A DNA stretch of 64,000 bases. It comes from Temnothorax longispinosus. Taxonomy: Eukaryota; Arthropoda; Insecta; Hymenoptera; Formicidae. Below, in pieces: positions 1 through 13,472 of the stretch. A program made the translations under genes and the position numbers. The notes beneath the pieces are model-generated. The model had not been told where the DNA came from. It made no database searches and was given only the letters and a program-made list of their open reading frames with translations. Each line of letters starts with the position of its first letter. Position 1 is the first letter of the stretch. The stretch lies in contig NC_092363.1 in the NCBI RefSeq assembly GCF_030848805.1, forward strand, positions 21,980,600-22,044,599, in the 5' to 3' direction.

Positions 1-3000
1 TGAATATTGTATGTAATAATAGACGGACGGATCTAGAGAAATCGAGAATAGCGTCTATTAGATTTTCTGTAATAAATCTAATCACAATTGCGATAATGTA
101 ATCACGGATTTGTCTTTCGTTAATAGTTTCCAAAGCTGTATAAATTTATTTAATACGTCGAAGAGACGCTCACGGACACTTTTATCGTTGAATTCGTCTT
201 ACTTTACGCGATTAAATCGACAAAAACGGAAGTCGGGCAATCAAAGTCGCAAATCGACGGACAAAGTTCTTGCGCGGCGACCGCGTAGAGATCGGTCCAT
301 TAAACGTTTCACTTCGCCGGCAAGTTCGTCAGCCATTCGTTTCTGCTAATGCATCGCGAGGCGAAGTTTTAATTCGACAAATACGACGACGGCGGCGAAC
401 ACCCGATGCATTACCTACTTAAAGACAATGGCGTGGCCGCAAGCGTTTCCCGACAATGTATTACCGTCGCGGACGGAGATACTTTCCCTGATTCTCTTTA
501 AATGGTGGCGGTAGCTTTGTTTTTAATGCGCGTGACCCAGTTGGCCCGGCGCTCCACTTTACCCATTGCACGTTATTGCACCTATCCCCGCGATAGCTTA
601 AAATGAATTTACGTGGTGCATTCGTGATGATCATCCCGGATGAATTTCATTTGCGAAACGATGGGACGAGCCAGTTCTTCTGATATCACATTACGGATAT
701 ATCGAATGATAAATCATAGCGTTACAGTTAGCGATATGTGACTGTGAATTAATAAGGAAATGCGAAAAATACAGCGAACGCTCCGTCCGAGTTAGCATTC
801 AATTAGAACTCTCGCGTAAATCATTCTTCGGAATTAGCCGTCGTATACTTTTAGAAACTCGAAATGCGACAACGCTGATGCCGGTAAATACTATTTACTA
901 ATTAGCAACGTCTCAGTCATGCTCGAAATACGACGACAAGTTTGCGTCGTGCGAAATACCGTATGGTAATACGAGCGTCTTTTAACGGCTCGATGTTACT
1001 TCGAGTTGTTAACTATTTTATTACGTCTTGTAAATGAGATTCGCCATTCGACTAAAGCGATAGGCGATATCGTTGATATCACGTCGTCGTGGAAAATGCG
1101 TCAACGTTTCACGACGTGTTTCCCTTCCATCGCTTCCGCTTTTCCGGCGTCGACTTCCGCTTTCTCAGTTAATCCAGTAAAAACGTACAGTATCTAGACC
1201 GGTAATCGCGCACTTCTTTAAAATCAGAGATACGGGAGATGAAAGAGAGACGGCGATTGGCCTGGGACACCCTATGTGCAGAATATGCGCGATAAAATCG
1301 TCTCGGCGACGTGCACGTGGAGACCTGCACGGACCTGGATGAAAAGTGGAGCACGGGAGAATTGCGCCGTGACGAAGCGACAAAGCAGTTAAGTGATCGA
1401 TCAGTCCTTAGGTGTGCACCATCTTTGCTAGTGACCCCCCGCGATGCCCCCCCCTTTCCTGGCTGCGTTATATATTACGTGGTCCGTGCCCACATAATAA
1501 CGTTGGATGCATCGCATAAAGGCGTCGCGATGGAGAACGATTATGACCGGGTGCATGCCCGACAAAACACACTTGCGGCGAGTATATAAAAAGAGTATAT
1601 ATACACGACGTCTGTTGTAATCGAAGGTGCATCACGGCGTATCTCGCGTTAAACTCGTATGGTTTTGGCGAATTAGGTTACTGCAAATAAATAACAAAAT
1701 TTTTCATGCTTCGGTTTTTAGTTTTAAACAAATTTTCATAGAAGCTGGATCGCGGCTATAATTAACTAAAAATATCTAACACTGAAGATTATAAAATTAT
1801 GAAAAATAATTGTATCCAATCACAATAAAACTTTTTATTAGAGTAACGTCGTTTACAAAATCAAACAACCAAGTATTTGCATTAATAATTCCGTTCCCAT
1901 TCCCGCCCCCCAAAGCATGACAATCAAAGAGTTTAACGAACAAAAATTGCGTACAATGCTGAGCCGTTTATAATTTAAACATACAAAATTTTGAACACAG
2001 TGAAATATAAATACTGAAATGATTATATTTCATACTTTCTACGTTCTCTTTTTGCTGAGCGAAGTTTTTTAAATGAAAGTTTGCTTTATCTGTCAGTGAG
2101 GGCAAAAAGCGAAAATTAAATAGCGGAAATTCTCCTCACCCGGTGTGTAAATAATTCACGGCGCGAGCAATTCGCATTGTGAGAAAACGTGTCGGGGCTT
2201 GCGCTCTAAAATAATTCAACGACGTTTTATCGATCAATTTGCAATTCACTTCGAGCGTAAACCGTCTTTGTAACTGACCCGATGACCTGCGGTACATAAT
2301 ATGGTCGCACGTTAATGTTGGTGCGGTACATAGACGCAGCTATGTGATGGACGTTGCACGGTGCGTTTATAAACTTTCTCACGCATGCACGCACACTATG
2401 CATGCCGGCCTCGCGAGTAGATTGCATACAAAATAATGAAAAACGGCGCAGCGATGATAACGCTGCTATGTGTGATCAACCTTTCACGGTTAATTAATTA
2501 ATGTATGCCATGTTTTGACACGTTGATTGAAAAGTAAATACAAAATTGCGATAGCCTGTTAAACAGGAATTTAAAGAAGAGACATTTCTATTTTGAAGTA
2601 TAGTAGCAATTAAGTCACTGTATTACGCGATAAAAGATTTATTTCTTAAAAAAATTGCTTGACTTGCAAAATAATAATAAAGCTTTGATCCCCTTTCAAT
2701 TTTCCACAACAATTACGTTGTGGAAATTATTTTAAACTGCGTATATCGCAGTGAGCTGAGAGCCCAAATTTTTAAACAAATTACCATAGATTAATTAATC
2801 GATTAACTGACGCATCGCGGTCGTACATTATTGCTCCGCACCCCGCAGTTTAGCATTATATTATGTGGTTACAACCATGCAAGGGCAACTATGTGAAACA
2901 CGCTTGTATAATCGATACGTGCGATTTCGGCATATTAGCAGCATAAGCATGTACATGGAATTTCCACCAACAATAGCACACGTCGACAATATGCTTTATT

Positions 3001-4313
3001 AAAAGTAGAGAACTCCGTGAAAAATGCATGAAGCACGTTGTTACGGTTGTCATTGTGGAATTTGTGGTATTTTAATATTCACAGATGACATCGATAAAAT
3101 TTTACCGTATATTACAGTAATCTTTATTACGTATAATCTATAAATCACCAAATTAAGTTTAAATACGAAATAGATTATTTTAATTTAAGATTTTTTTTTG
3201 TTACTTATTTTCTCATCTATCGTTATATTATTTTATATGTAATCTCATACACTTAATTACTGATAATTACACAACAAATACAATTATACGCGTTTACATA
3301 TAGATCTTTTTCTTCAAATATCTCCTGTTTTTTTTATGTCAAATTTTATTTATACCAATTGATTGCATGTTACGCTTACATTATGTATTATAATAATATT
3401 ATGCAGCACATAATGGTAGACATATATTTAAATAAATGTTTTAATTGCATCATTAAGAAATTCCTTTTCGGTACGTCTACTCTGAAAAACGATAATTACG
3501 TTGAATATTTTATATGTTTACGTTCCCGAGAACTACGTCAATTAAAAAAGTATGTGAGTTGAATGAAATATCCTCGATTTAAACTGTGTTCAGTAAATTC
3601 CAATATACATAATAAATGTTACGTAAATTTATCGAAACGTTTCATTGCTTTGCCATCCGATCAGAGAGAACGTTTTTTTCGGGTTGGTTTTGAAACATTA
3701 CGATGTTAAATGTATGATAATTGAACTCGCGACCTGTACTTTTATGGGTTAAACGCTATTTTAGGAACTATAATGTAGCTGGGAGACAGTTCATAGATCT
3801 AAGGTGGTTTTTCAATTTATTTTATGTTTAAACGGCGTTTGCTAGCCGATAAAATTCTTTTGTCACCGAATTTCTTCGGAAAGTGTTAGTGAATGAAAGC
3901 AAAAGTGACTCTCGCATAATATTATATTTGGTACGGCGTAAATGTCAGATATCATGGATACAAAAAATAAAATACAACTAAAAATCACAAAGTTATTATA
4001 ATTTATTAGAAAATACTCCGTTTTTTCAACATAGAGTGTGTCTATAAGTTCCTGATTCATTTCTGACTTCTGATTTTTACAAGTACATAAATTATTATTT
4101 TATATAAAAGTAATATTTTGATATAATGTATATGTATAAGTTTCAAAACGCAAAATTGATTCGAGGAGTATTCATATATAAAACCTTTATTTTAAGAATA
4201 TTATTATTCCTTACTTCAAAGATACATTTGCTACGTAATGAGAAAGAATATGAACAAGATGCGAGCATGTACATAGAAAATTTTAATGTAATGTTAATGT
4301 AATTTTACATTAC
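1..4313 (-). other. Part of intron 4 of the nAChR alpha gene (no exon seen)
   Basis: This stretch lies downstream, on the minus strand, of the 110-bp exon 4, which ends in a GT donor at 4313. The next family exon should begin with the codons that follow the Met-Tyr-Asn of loop A (normally Ser-Ala-Asp-Glu-Gly). I looked for its complement and did not find it, so exon 5 probably lies before position 1. Positions 1-1600 are richer in GC and CpG; 1660-4313 is AT-rich. No transposon ends or recognisable proteins were seen. Confidence 0.6.
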
Positions 4314-4423
4314 CTGTTATACATAAGAACGTCGGGTTTCCACAACCTATGTGGCGGTATTCTGAGGTCTCGTACACCTCCATAGTCCGAGACGTTCCAT
4401 CTCATGTTTACGTCGTTCCATTC
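4314..4423 (-). CDS. nAChRalpha7: Nicotinic acetylcholine receptor alpha subunit, exon 4 (110 bp)
   Basis: Internal exon of a Cys-loop ligand-gated cation channel of the neuronal plasma membrane. Read on the minus strand it starts EWNDVNMRWNVSDYGGV and ends RIPPHRLWKPDVLMYN. It covers the first beta strands of the extracellular acetylcholine-binding domain: loop D (the Trp of MRWN, complementary face) and loop A (WKPDVLMYN, whose Tyr is on the principal face). NVS is an N-glycosylation sequon. The exon follows a TTACAG acceptor, is exactly 110 bp (the conserved length of exon 4 in nAChR genes), begins in phase 0 and ends after AAC AG in phase 2 at a GTAATG donor. Its frame joins exactly to the 45-bp exon at 25582-25626. 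The IPPHR-LWKPD wording suggests alpha7 rather than alpha6 (which I recall as ITPNKLWKPD), but the alpha5/alpha6/alpha7 assignment is from memory and less certain than the family. Confidence 0.93.
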
Positions 4424-7400
4424 CTGTAATTAAATAATAATTATGCAAAAGTTACATAAAAGAGAGTTATATTACAAAAAATTCCTCGTCATCAGTTATT
4501 AAAATGTTAACTAAAGCAACGAATATCGCACTTTACTTAAAGAATTTCAACCTAAATAATGAAAAATACAGATTTATAAAATATATTGCAAATTTGTACG
4601 ATCAACAGCTTTTGCAGCTGTGCCATAGTTTTGAAAAATAATCTTTAAGTCAAATTTAACATTTCACGTAATCAAGAAAGAAGACAGATGTCGACACACA
4701 TCTGAAAATTACGTTCGAATCACTGCGTTCTCTCTAAAATGATGTTGACACTATTGATTTTTCGAACAGTAAATGTGAACCTTCGCTCTTCGCGCAAATA
4801 TTTTAGACTACATCGTACACGTCAAGTAAATACTACAGCATTTCAATTTAATTCTCGTCCAGGGAATTCACGAATGTGTTATTTCGCGAGACAAGTCCCG
4901 TTCTTTTACTCCTAATATAAAGTGCACCTTGGGGAAACCGTATTACAAGCGTGCTGTTCATACAAATAAATTTGATAAATTACTTTTAATATTTTTTATT
5001 ATTTATTTAATTTCCTTGATTCTCCTCGCAAATTCGACATTAGTTGCGATAGAATTCTTATAATTTTCGTACAGAAAAAAAATAAGATAGCACTATAAAT
5101 TGTAAAATAGACATTAAAGCCTCCAATAAATTTTTTACCACGAACAAGTTTGAAATTTAGCCGGACACCAGGTATGACGGTGCTCGCTAATGCTCTTCCC
5201 GTAGTTTCCAAGAGAACATTTTTCGAACTTTCCTTGCGAGTTTACGTGACTTCTCCGAAGCGATTTAGGAGCTTCGAAGTATTCGCGGTTCGAGGTGCCT
5301 TTCACTTTGGATCTGTAGTCCTTCCTTCCTTCTTTCCTTCGGTGGAGCGGAAATGAAAGAGACAGGATCGATCCGACCAGCGTGGCCGTAACAGGTCGTT
5401 GCGCGTTATTTTTGACCGAATTCTTTCAAGAAAATTATTCCGGGCGCGAAAATCGAAAAATTAGAAGAACGTGGCAATGTACATCAATGACGTTTTAATA
5501 TTAATTATTATAAAGTTTGATCTCCTTGTCATTTTCAAACCACGTTCCACCCGCGTTTTTCTTTCTCTTATTTATTTAAATTTTGTTAAATATTGACGGA
5601 AACTGTTTTTATTATTTGAATTTTATATATGGCTTTTTCTATTATAATTAGAATTTACTGTCTTGTTATATCTAATTTTTTATTACATTTATATTGGATA
5701 TTATTTATAACAAGTATTTATTCGCACTAAACAGCAAACTTATGGGTTGACATAGCTATGATAAAAAATGGAACAGAAATAAATACGACTATATCAAGAA
5801 AAGTAGAGGATAAGGTTTTCCAAGATTTCCCAGAAGGTTATCCCCAATAGTGTAACAACTCTCGTTTTGATACCACCCCCAAAATTTAGTATGCAGCAAG
5901 CTCGAACGGTTCGGTCACCTCGGCTGTCGTACTCGCGTCGATTAGTCACTGACCTCGATTGATTAGCTGCTGATGGAGTGCAACGCGAGATAATTAATAA
6001 CGCCGCGTGCAGTTTGACCGGCAGGATGGTTTGCGGACTTGCCATACGTAAGTCATTATTATAGTCGTTTGCGCGCGTGTAAAAAAATTGATGCTGCTAA
6101 TTTTCGCCGCATTAATTCAATTCTCTTATCGCAAAGAAGTTTCTTGAATTCTTTTTATATATCTAATTGATGAGAAAATTAAAAAAAAAACATAAAAATA
6201 CAGTATCTTTTCATATATATTTTGTAAATTGTCAGCTTGTATAAAAGCTCGATTTTAAATATATGTTATATTTAAAGTAAATTAAAAAATATATTTATTA
6301 AGCATTTTCGAACTTTTTTCGACGAGATAAATTATTTAGCGTTTTAATTATTTATTTAGCCGAAAAATATTTAGAACTTTAAATTTCGTCTAGCGAAAAG
6401 TCACATATATATATATAAACAAATAATCTATCTATTATTACCTAGTTCTTTTATCTCACACAGTGTACTCTTATTTTTCACAAGAAGCTAATTGAGTCAT
6501 TGAGTATAGCCATTGAAAGTAAATCCTTTGCTTTTAAGAAAGCATCTTGTCGACCGTAGGGCAAAGCTATTTCGTGTTTTTCCGGACGATCCTACTCTAC
6601 CTTTGGCACGCGATATCACTTCTTATCATCTCGTTCTATGAAAAGCGTGAGCTCGAGCGATGATGCTTCCACAGACATCTTCCACCAGACGAAACAAATA
6701 CCGACAATCTCGTTTCGCACTTGGCGAATTGCCTCTGAAGAATATGACCTGAAGATGCAAGAGTCGACAAGCCGAATACAGAAGTAACCGGATACGGGAT
6801 AAAAGTCATGGGATCGGAACGGAGCGGAATTCCGTTACGAAGCGTCTATATGATTTCGCGAGTCACGCAAATTCCAAGCGAAACGGTTTTCGAGAATGTC
6901 ATTTACAATTCGCGCCTTTTGAAATACGACCTATTTTCTGAGATGGTATTTCTACGAGAAAGAGAAATTTCGATATATTTTGTCCGGATAAAAAAGTATA
7001 CTCATAGAAATATAGCTGGTTCTCTTGTGTGTTATTATTATTTCTTATACACTATTGTTTTTTAATCCCGACTTTTCTTAATTGCAATATAATTCTATAA
7101 AATGAGTTAGATCTACGCTATAATTTCTTTACTTCTAATTTAATTCTAATTTATAAGAGAATAAGCAGTCGTTTCGACTGATCCGCCGAACAGTTAAACC
7201 GTACGTTGAAAACAGAAGTAGCCCAATAAAAGTCGAACGTAAATTGATATAAAGGTAACGAGAGAGAAAAGAAACGGAAAGTCGGAAGATTTAACAATGT
7301 TGCAATGTTGCATCGAAGACTTTTTCATCTTACGACTTTGCTGTACTACACGGCCTGCGAGTACAGAAAAAACAAGATATATAAAGTATATAGGATAGAT

Positions 7401-9899
7401 AAAATCGTATTATATAAAATATATAAAAATGAGACAAAGAAAAAACCGTGAGATAATTATAATATTTTATATTAAATTTATGCACAAATAATGTGATTAT
7501 TTCAATAAAGTGGATCGTTAGTTTAGTAACTTTTATAAAAATATTTCAATCTTTTTAATTAAAAAACTTTTTCTCGAAGTTTTCTTACAAAGTAAATATA
7601 TTTTCTATATTAAGCTGCTCGTCAAACGTAGTCTTCGATTTATCTCGTCAAAGACGATTTATTCTTAAGTAAGAATTATGTAACATTACCAGATACTTAC
7701 ATATAATAACTAAGTAATATTTAGAGAGAGTACATGTGTGAGATATAATTTATATTTCATCAAAATCAAAAGAGGGAATATATACTCGGCAAGCATGCAT
7801 TTCTCTACGCGATAATTATACATCGACATAGGCGAAAAGTGGAAACTCTCGTGTAACTCAGTGATTTGCATAGCTAATCCAGTCTTAGTTAGCATAGTTT
7901 CGTAGAAAGTAGCCTAATATTCCGGTGCACACTATATAATTTCTTTTGCTGCGATATTCATAAACCTGAAATATATCCGTCACACACTATCTTTGGCATT
8001 CCTATGACGTAACTCGAGAATCGATTATTTATTTTCTTGCTACGAAACTTTATTAGAAAAATTTTACAGAACACATTATAAATATCTCTTGTTTCAAATA
8101 TTTGTGGATTTAAAATAAGCTTTTGATTATTTTTATCTTTGCTTATACTCATAAAAAATATTATACTTGTAACGATACAGGTCACATTTGTCAAAATTTT
8201 GTGACAACTTAATACATTTACTAACTACCATTTGTCATTTTAAACAAATAATTTAGTTATTAATAATAAAGAAATATTTCCATTAAAATACATGTCATGC
8301 TTTACTCACGATATGATACATGGGCGCTTATAATATATTCTATAATAAATTTTATATAAAAATAAATTTTTTTTCCCGCGGATTATACCGCATCGGAATG
8401 GCCGGCTTTCTTTACCTTTATCGAGAGAACGCAAACACATAAATGCGTTTTATGAGTTTAAGGAAAATGCTTTTATGAGTCTACATCCATTACCAGTCGA
8501 GAATTGCTCGAGACAGTTATACTCAGAAAGAACATTCCATCAGGGCGAGCGACGCTGTAAAAATCAAGCATGAAATAACGCGGTAATCTTTCTTGCAATG
8601 ACAATTATATAGTATCTATAGGATGTATGCCGGCACCCGCAGAACGAAACACATTATCGCGCGCAACATTTCACTGGAGGGTCGAGACAAATGAGCTTAA
8701 TCGAACCCAAGCCAGCCAATCGCGAATTCTTTCTTCCAGGAATCCGCGCTTTTTTTCCCCAGCCGAACGGTTTCCCAGCGACACGAAGATTAAAACGATA
8801 AGGACGAGACATTCTCGCGACGGAGTCTCTCCGGAGATTTAATCGCACGTTCACATTTTAAACTCACGAATTGGGAATTCGAGTAATTTCGATTACCGTC
8901 GCGGCACGAATTCGCGCGGAATCCCGATCGCCATTTTATCGCATAAGACCGAGAGGTAGGTAGAGGACGGCTACGCTGGTATTTGTCATGGAAAGACCTA
9001 GAGTTCCTCTAATAAGAGTTACGACACCGTCCGCTATTAATAGGGAACTATAGCGAACGATCGAGAGAGACAGCCTCCCCATTCTCGTACTTTTCATTTG
9101 GATGTTATAACTTTGTCTCACTTCTACTTAACTTCTTCTCTATTAATGGCGGACCAATCAGGAGGCATCACGCGGTGTCATAAGGAACTCTAGAAAGACC
9201 GATCTAACAGCGTCGCGTTGTCGACGATCCCTCTTTCCGCTTCCATTTTCCCCTCGACGAAATTGTCAATTAAAGATAACGAACGATCCAAAAAGTAACA
9301 AACTTCTTTGTAAGACGAGATCACGCAACAAAACGTGACCCTAACGAACCAAGATTGAGACTGAAGGGAGAAATAGAAGTTGAATATCTTTCCCGTCTTA
9401 TCATTGGATATACATGGGATTTAAGAATTGGCGAACAAAGTTCCTCTACGAGGAAGCTGATGGCAGATTTCATGAACTATGAAACTTATATTTAGCTTCT
9501 TACCAAGAATATCGAATAAAGCTGCTATATTCCATGACCTCTTAAATTCAAATGTACGATTTTTTAACAATGAACTCCAACAGTAAAATCTTATTATTTA
9601 TTTATATTTTTAGAAATTAGTTTGTGAAAACGTTTCTATATTTTTATCAATATAGAATAAACGTAAAAATTATTAGCACTTCGTCATTTTTACCATGCAG
9701 TAAATTTTACAAGCACGCTTAGTATCACCAAAAATTAAAGGTACACGTTGAAAAAAACTCTACGTAGTTATAAAAGACGTAAGTATCATTTAAAATAGAA
9801 GGGCATCTTGAAGTTAGGATTTCTCTATTGTGAGAAGATACGTGGCGCGGTATAAATGTACTGAATGATTGGAAGTAAGGTAAATGTATATGTTAAAGC
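4424..9899 (-). other. Intron 3 of nAChR alpha, part 1
   Basis: Intronic sequence upstream of exon 4 on the minus strand. It is mostly AT-rich, with moderately GC-rich, CpG-rich blocks at about 5150-5400, 5870-6050, 6540-6850 and 8620-9260. The open frames in these blocks have no domain signature and no good splice-flanked structure. No transposon ends, RNA genes or further nAChR-like exons were seen by eye. Confidence 0.6.
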
Positions 9900-10123
9900 G
9901 AAATTCAGTAAATGTATACACTTACAAGAGCTCTATAAGTATGAGTGTAGTGAGATAGGGGGGTGCGGGGCTGCGCCCTCCACCTCCAAAAAAGGGAATC
10001 TAACCCAACTCAATCTATATATCAGTGATATATAATGATATTGCTTATTAAAAGATATAAATTTTGAAACATAAAATTTAGTAAATATATATTGACTAGT
10101 AAGTGTAAACATTTACTGATTTC
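9900..10123. repeat. Short fold-back repeat (inverted arms of about 25 bp)
   Basis: The left arm (9900-9925) and the reverse complement of the right arm (10099-10123) agree over about 25 bases with one substitution and one 1-base gap. They share the core CAGTAAATG, then one variable base, then TACACTTAC. The 173-bp interior holds a G+C-rich hairpin-like segment (9958-9985) followed by CTAACCCAACTC-type sequence in an AT-rich context. Further GGTAAATG motifs lie outside both arms (about 9889 and 10171), so the element may be longer. It is probably a decayed fold-back or MITE-type insertion; the family was not recognised and no clear target duplication was found. Confidence 0.4.
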
Positions 10124-13100
10124 ACGTTTTTACTGTGACATATAGGTGCATATAACGAAACATACACGAACATTTACCAAATCCACGGTATCGCACTTCG
10201 CCATTACCCTATTTCCTCCCAATCCGCAAAAATAAATAAAACAAAACATAAAACGAAAGATTCTGCTGCAGCAGCAGCAACGCTATCTAATTTACGAATG
10301 TATTCTGTGCATTTACACTGTGAGTCCCGGCACACACCACGATAAATATATTCGGTATTTGTGCAGTTATTCATGATATTCTTGAATAAAACAACGGTAT
10401 ATGGATCAGTCCGCGTGGATTATAACCTTACATACTATTGTTCACGAGTATGGTTCAACAAATGAAGATATGTATAACAAGTGCTCATCTTCCGTACCAT
10501 GTCGGAAGTATGTACATCTGTAATGCCGATATCTCGTACCAATGGACACGAGATACGTACGGGAAACCTTGTCCTAAAAAAAAAAGAAAAAGAAATACCG
10601 TGAGTTTGTAATGGCGGTAACTTAATTGTTATATGTATTTATTACTACCTCGTGTATTCTGTACCTCGCGCTAATATACCGGGAAGAATATCTTCTGCCA
10701 ACGCGTAACTCGAATATCAATTCTATTTAGAAATTAGTATCTCGAATTTGGAGGTATTATACATTACAAAGCGATACATGCTTATGTATGTAACGCAAGT
10801 AGTATGCTTTATACTAATTCAGGGACATTCCATAAAATATCAAATAATATCTATAAAAAAATTAATAAATAAAGCAGTAATACATTGAATACGTTTTATT
10901 ACAATACGTTTGACCATAATACAAAACAGGAAACAATATTCGGCACATTGCTTAATCTAGCTATTAAGGTCTTGGGTAGATTACTCGGAGAATACAATGT
11001 TGGTGATGCTTGAGATCGCGATTGTTCCAGTTTATATTTGCAAGATGTTAATACAATTAATAGCCGTATTGCTATGCAGTTGTGTCCCTGACTGGAAAGC
11101 TCTAAGCTCTACGTGCGTTGCAAACCAAATCGTGGCGATCTGTTTTAGCTCTATCAGCACGTACTTATGCTATTGGAGTATCCGGGAAGATAATGCCTCG
11201 CGGTAAAGGATACGAAACTGATATAAAATTGTACCTACGTAGTTACGATAGAGTCTACGAATAAATAAAATAAATACGGATAAGTAAAATAAATACTGTT
11301 TAAAAATTACAATTTAAAATTTACGTTTTATTATTTAACATTGTGTAAAGGAATAAGAGTAAATTAATATAGAGTAAATTAAGAGTAAATTAATATTATA
11401 AATAGAGAATTAATGCTTTATGATAAAAATTTTCAATATGATTTTCCATAATTAATTTCAAATTCGGCAAAGATATATTAGCGAAATTGAGATCTAAACT
11501 CCTTTATCATATTATATTATACATATATCTAATACGTATAGAATTTTGGAACATACGTGTGCATACGCGTATTTGCCGGAATTTTCATTAAGCTGTCGAA
11601 ATGATCGTAGAATTCAAGTTTACTGTAACTAGCATCCTGTTCACGTATTTCGCTTTGTAGTGTTCTTAAGAGAAAGACGGATCGTGAGGGCTTAGAAACT
11701 AATAGTAAGTCTTCATTCTCTTTACGAGGGACGCAATTACGGCGTCTTTCGAACCATACAAAAGGTGAACAGCGAAAGATGATGAAAGAGAGCATTACGT
11801 CACAAAACAACATTATCAGGATGCGTAAATTCCACAACGTGTCTAACATGAGTTTGTGGCTTTTTTTCGTAGCATTTTTATCAAAAAGACACTGCAATGA
11901 GTTTTCCTTGCGCTGCAACAGACCGCGTTCTAGATCGAAAAAGGTAATAAAAAGTACACTGAAAATATTCCTGCATATTTTATGTGTGTCTTTAGTAGTA
12001 GTAGTAGTAATAGTTTGAGAAAGCTTTTTGAATAAATGTGGTGCCGGCTTATCCTTTGCAAAAGTTCCATTTCAGTTTTCTTTGTATCTCAACTTGTTTA
12101 TCTAACATGCACTCAACTATACATCTTACATACATTAAATCAAGAATATCGAGAACATAGAGAACATATCTTTGATTTTGCTCTATTACTAATACAATTC
12201 TGAATATATATGGAAAATAGAATATATGTATATAACAAATGTAATGTATGTAACCTAATTTTCTAGTATATATCAACTTAATAATGAAAAAATCTTGTCT
12301 TCTTCAATTACATAAATAACTCGATACTCGTAATTATTATATAGCGAAGGGGCTGGGAACAACAAGAAGGAAAAGCACGAGGGGCCGCCCTTGTGTTATA
12401 TTCTGCCACCGGGCGGTTGTCGTGGCCGACGACAATTTACCACGGCACAACCATTTCGGCGCGAGTTATCCCCTGAGAAACGGAGACTCTTTTATTCGAT
12501 GCCCTTGCCTATCCATCGAGATTCCCCCTCGGACGTGGATTTAATTTAACGAGACGCTGAAATTCAAGCCACGCTTGACAAACGAAGCGCCAAGCTCGCT
12601 CTTCTCTCGAGCACGTAAATTCGTAGTGTACCACAGTTCGGCCACCATTGTCTATATTTAATATTACCTTAATTTTCTCTTTAGAAACGTGCATATAAAG
12701 AAAGAGAGAGAGAGATAGAGAAAATAAAGTATACTCCATATTTCGAAGGAACTTTACTAGTAATATGTTACGTCCAAAAATCGAATAATGAATTGAAATA
12801 TATATTCTCAGAATGTCGCAATAAATAAACGTTAAATAAAATGTTAAAATTATAAACATATGTATTTCAAGCGGTAAAAAATAAAAAGAATTATATGAAA
12901 TATTACATGGATAAAAATTAATTCTTAAAATTATTAATTAAATTATTTAATTTTATTATTAATTTAATTAATAATTTTTAATGTACAGTATGGCTCTATT
13001 ATTATCTCGCTATTGTTTTCTTATAGCAGTAAATAGCACTTAAATACCTCTAAAATATTATATAATATATTATGTGATGTATGTTACCTTTTATTTAAAA

Positions 13101-13296
13101 AAAGAAGAAAGAAAAGGGAAAAAGAGAACAAGTATAAGTATAATTACTTTTCACAAGTGCCTATTTCTTCTGTTTTCCGTTTAGATGCATCTAACGAAAA
13201 AGAGAAAAACAGATACCTATGTGAAAGGTAATTATACTTATGTTTTGCTTATATTTTTCTTCTAGTACCATGACCATTTAACGATCGTAAATGATC
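10124..13296 (-). other. Intron 3 of nAChR alpha, part 2
   Basis: Intronic sequence. It holds a CAG/CTG-rich run near 10262-10280, a 129-codon open frame on the minus strand (11529-11918) with no recognisable similarity, and a GC- and CpG-rich block at 12340-12620 in otherwise AT-rich DNA. The block could be a conserved regulatory segment, but nothing in the sequence proves that. Short GAGAGA and TAATTTAA-type low-complexity runs occur at about 12690-12720 and 12900-12990. Confidence 0.55.
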
Positions 13297-13472
13297 ATGT
13301 TGGCTACCATTAGCCATTATCATGATTTCCCTAGACAAGATACTCTTGGTAGGTTGTCATTACGTTTCGAGAAGTGGCAAACAATTAAAAACCAACGATT
13401 TTTAGTTGGATTTTATTCGGTTGGGATTTATGGCTCATTAGAGCAGCGCACATCTGCGCTACGATCGCTACA
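13297..13472 (-). mobile_element. tRNA-derived SINE, degenerate copy
   Basis: This segment aligns along its length with 58143-58324 in the same (minus) orientation. Shared blocks include the GATCGC-flanked head, the GTGCGCTG region, the AATGAGCC/AGTGAGCC stretch where the A box lies, the pair of Ile-rich AT blocks and the tail block AAGAGTATCTTG. The copy is more diverged: its B-box region reads AAATCCCAACC instead of the clean RNA polymerase III B box seen in the other copy. It sits in an nAChR intron. It is non-coding; the open frame across it is incidental. Confidence 0.65.

Noticed and set aside
11529..11918. 129-codon open frame on the minus strand
   Set aside because: No similarity recognised, no splice-flanked structure, and it is overlapped by another frame on the opposite strand.
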